From Desulfobulbaceae bacterium (GTDB lineage: Bacteria; Desulfobacterota; Desulfobulbia; Desulfobulbales; SURF-16), in the NCBI GenBank assembly GCA_024763115.1, contig JANTGB010000115.1:1-7128 (forward strand): a stretch of 7,128 nucleotides of DNA. The letters are read 5' to 3'. The translations under genes were made by a program, and so were the position numbers. Shown here one piece after another: positions 6,318-7,128 of this stretch. The notes beneath the pieces are model-generated. The model ran no database searches. It saw only the letters and a program-made list of their open reading frames with translations, and was not told the origin of the DNA. Each line of letters begins with the position of its first letter. The stretch's first letter is position 1.

Positions 6318-6887
6318 TTAAATTTCCTCCTTTTTTGTAAAAAAATCGATCAAACGAACTACTGCCCGGTAAAAAGGCTGCGAGGTTTCGTTGATCACCA
6401 CGTGACTAAATTTTTTGAACCAGGGCCGAAAATAAAGGGCGAGAAATTTTTCTTCATCTTCAGCCATACCCTGGGAAACAAGAAGTCCGAGAAATTCCAG
6501 TTCAAGACTTAATTCATCCGGAACAGCGACAGGATTTTTAATCTCAAAACCATGCTGCCGGTAGAAATCTTTTACCTTAACGGTGGAAGGGCCGTACAGG
6601 CTGCGCTCGTTGTCCATATATATAGAGCCAAAGGGCGGGGCAATTGTTCCCGGCACCGCGTTAATAAACAACCTGGTATATTCCACCTGGAGTTTTTCAA
6701 TATCATCAGGGGTGATATTAACCATTCCTTCCAGCTCATTAATTCCATTTCCCAGTTCCGCCTCGCGAAAAATTGCCAGAAAATTGGTCATGAATCCTGG
6801 AGTAAACCATTTTATTTCAGGGTATTTAGTGGCTAGGGAAAGCAGCTTGTATATGTCGGACAGGTTTATTGAGTTTTGGTAATTCAT
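6318..6887 (-). CDS. TorD/DmsD-family maturation chaperone
   Basis: A 189-residue cytoplasmic, probably all-helical protein of the TorD/DmsD family. Such chaperones bind the Tat signal peptide of a specific molybdoenzyme, hold back export until the cofactor is inserted, and are not part of the mature enzyme. EYTRLFINAVPGTIAPPFGSI (69-89; described here as EYTRLF, then APPFGSIY) matches the family core, as do PDELSLELEFLGLL (123-136) and RPWFKKF (154-160). It is the first gene of the operon and its stop codon is one base from the start of the catalytic subunit, so that subunit is its likely client. ATG 6887 begins where the family's first helix should begin, and an in-frame stop lies about a dozen codons upstream without a better start. 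No Shine-Dalgarno is visible, so translation may be weak. Confidence 0.88.
   Translation of the reverse strand: MNYQNSINLSDIYKLLSLATKYPEIKWFTPGFMTNFLAIFREAELGNGINELEGMVNITPDDIEKLQVEYTRLFINAVPGTIAPPFGSIYMDNERSLYGPSTVKVKDFYRQHGFEIKNPVAVPDELSLELEFLGLLVSQGMAEDEEKFLALYFRPWFKKFSHVVINETSQPFYRAVVRLIDFFTKKEEI
6326..6332 (-). promoter_or_regulatory. Ribosome binding site of the catalytic subunit, inside the chaperone gene
   Basis: AAGGAGG on the minus strand lies nine bases before ATG 6316 and sits within the last codons of the chaperone gene. It supports the first ATG rather than the one four codons later. The overlap suggests translational coupling of the two genes. Confidence 0.8.
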
Positions 6888-6932
6888 TAATAAGTTTAAT
6901 ACTTTAGCGATGGTTAAATTTTATTCCTAACT

Positions 6933-6961
6933 TCAATACACTTCCGGTACAAAATTGTCCA
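6933..6961 (-). promoter_or_regulatory. Weak candidate promoter of the redox operon
   Basis: On the minus strand TGGACA (6956-6961) matches 5 of 6 positions of the -35 consensus, but the TATTGA 17 bases on (6933-6938) matches only 3 of 6. TAAAAT at 6918-6923 is a better -10 box yet has no good -35. A factor-dependent or alternative-sigma promoter is equally possible. Confidence 0.25.
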
Positions 6962-6987
6962 GACTTTTTTGCCTGATTGATAATAGG

Positions 6988-7097
6988 GTAACTGTATTAC
7001 TGCGGATAATCCGACTAATGTATTTTTTTGACGTAACTGCTCACGGGGTAAGCACCTTATATCTGCTAACCACCATATTTGTAACTGCTTACAGGGT
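6988..7097. repeat. Repeated GTAACTG units and a dyad upstream of the redox operon
   Basis: GTAACTGCTCACGGGGT (7033-7049) recurs as GTAACTGCTTACAGGGT (7081-7097), 15 of 17 bases identical. A shorter copy, GTAACTG with a later ACTGCGG, begins at 6988. The three starts are spaced 45 and 48 bases. Between the two full copies an imperfect dyad, GGTAAGCA/TGCTAACC (7047-7054, 7064-7071), has one mismatched pair and a nine-base spacer. The units lie 100-210 bases before the operon's first ATG. They may be operator sites or part of a dispersed intergenic repeat. No gene is seen from 6888 to 7128. Confidence 0.55.
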
Positions 7098-7128
7098 GCC
7101 GTAGATTTTCGTGATCAGACTGGTGCAG

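Overview
This window looks like ordinary chromosomal sequence from an anaerobic, respiratory Gram-negative bacterium. The pointers are an exported molybdopterin oxidoreductase of the polysulfide/thiosulfate reductase type with a Tat signal, its four-cluster ferredoxin-like partner and a TorD-type chaperone. The general style of these proteins suggests a Desulfobacterota (sulfate or sulfur metabolising) lineage. That placement is inference from memory of the families, not something the sequence proves.

Layout. Positions 1-334 hold no convincing gene. They carry a candidate leftward promoter near the left edge, for a gene outside the window, and a few small inverted repeats. A good promoter at 335-363 (TTGACA, 17-base spacer, TAAAAA) precedes a two-tRNA unit, tRNA-Lys(UUU) then tRNA-Glu(UUC). 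This unit ends in a very strong rho-independent terminator at 551-587. A 12-helix MFS exporter gene follows on the minus strand (658-1944), convergent with the tRNAs. An AT-rich divergent region with a good promoter (2012-2040) drives fbp on the plus strand, encoding class I fructose-1,6-bisphosphatase for gluconeogenesis. The fbp start is best placed at the ATG at 2115, behind a GAGGGAG Shine-Dalgarno. fbp faces the redox operon across a shared bidirectional terminator (3132-3187).

The right half is a minus-strand operon transcribed from right to left: TorD/DmsD-like chaperone (6887-6318), catalytic molybdopterin subunit (6316-4040) and [4Fe-4S] electron-transfer subunit (3997-3200). The chaperone would prepare the catalytic subunit for cofactor loading and Tat export, and the ferredoxin-like subunit would wire it to the quinone pool. 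The operon ends at the terminator and begins after a 241-base non-coding region, yet it has no NrfD/PsrC-type membrane subunit. The electron-transfer subunit instead has a C-terminal extension ending in a short hydrophobic stretch. This is the most interesting point in the window. The region upstream of the operon also carries repeated GTAACTG-containing units. I found no CRISPR array, insertion sequence or clearly novel system.
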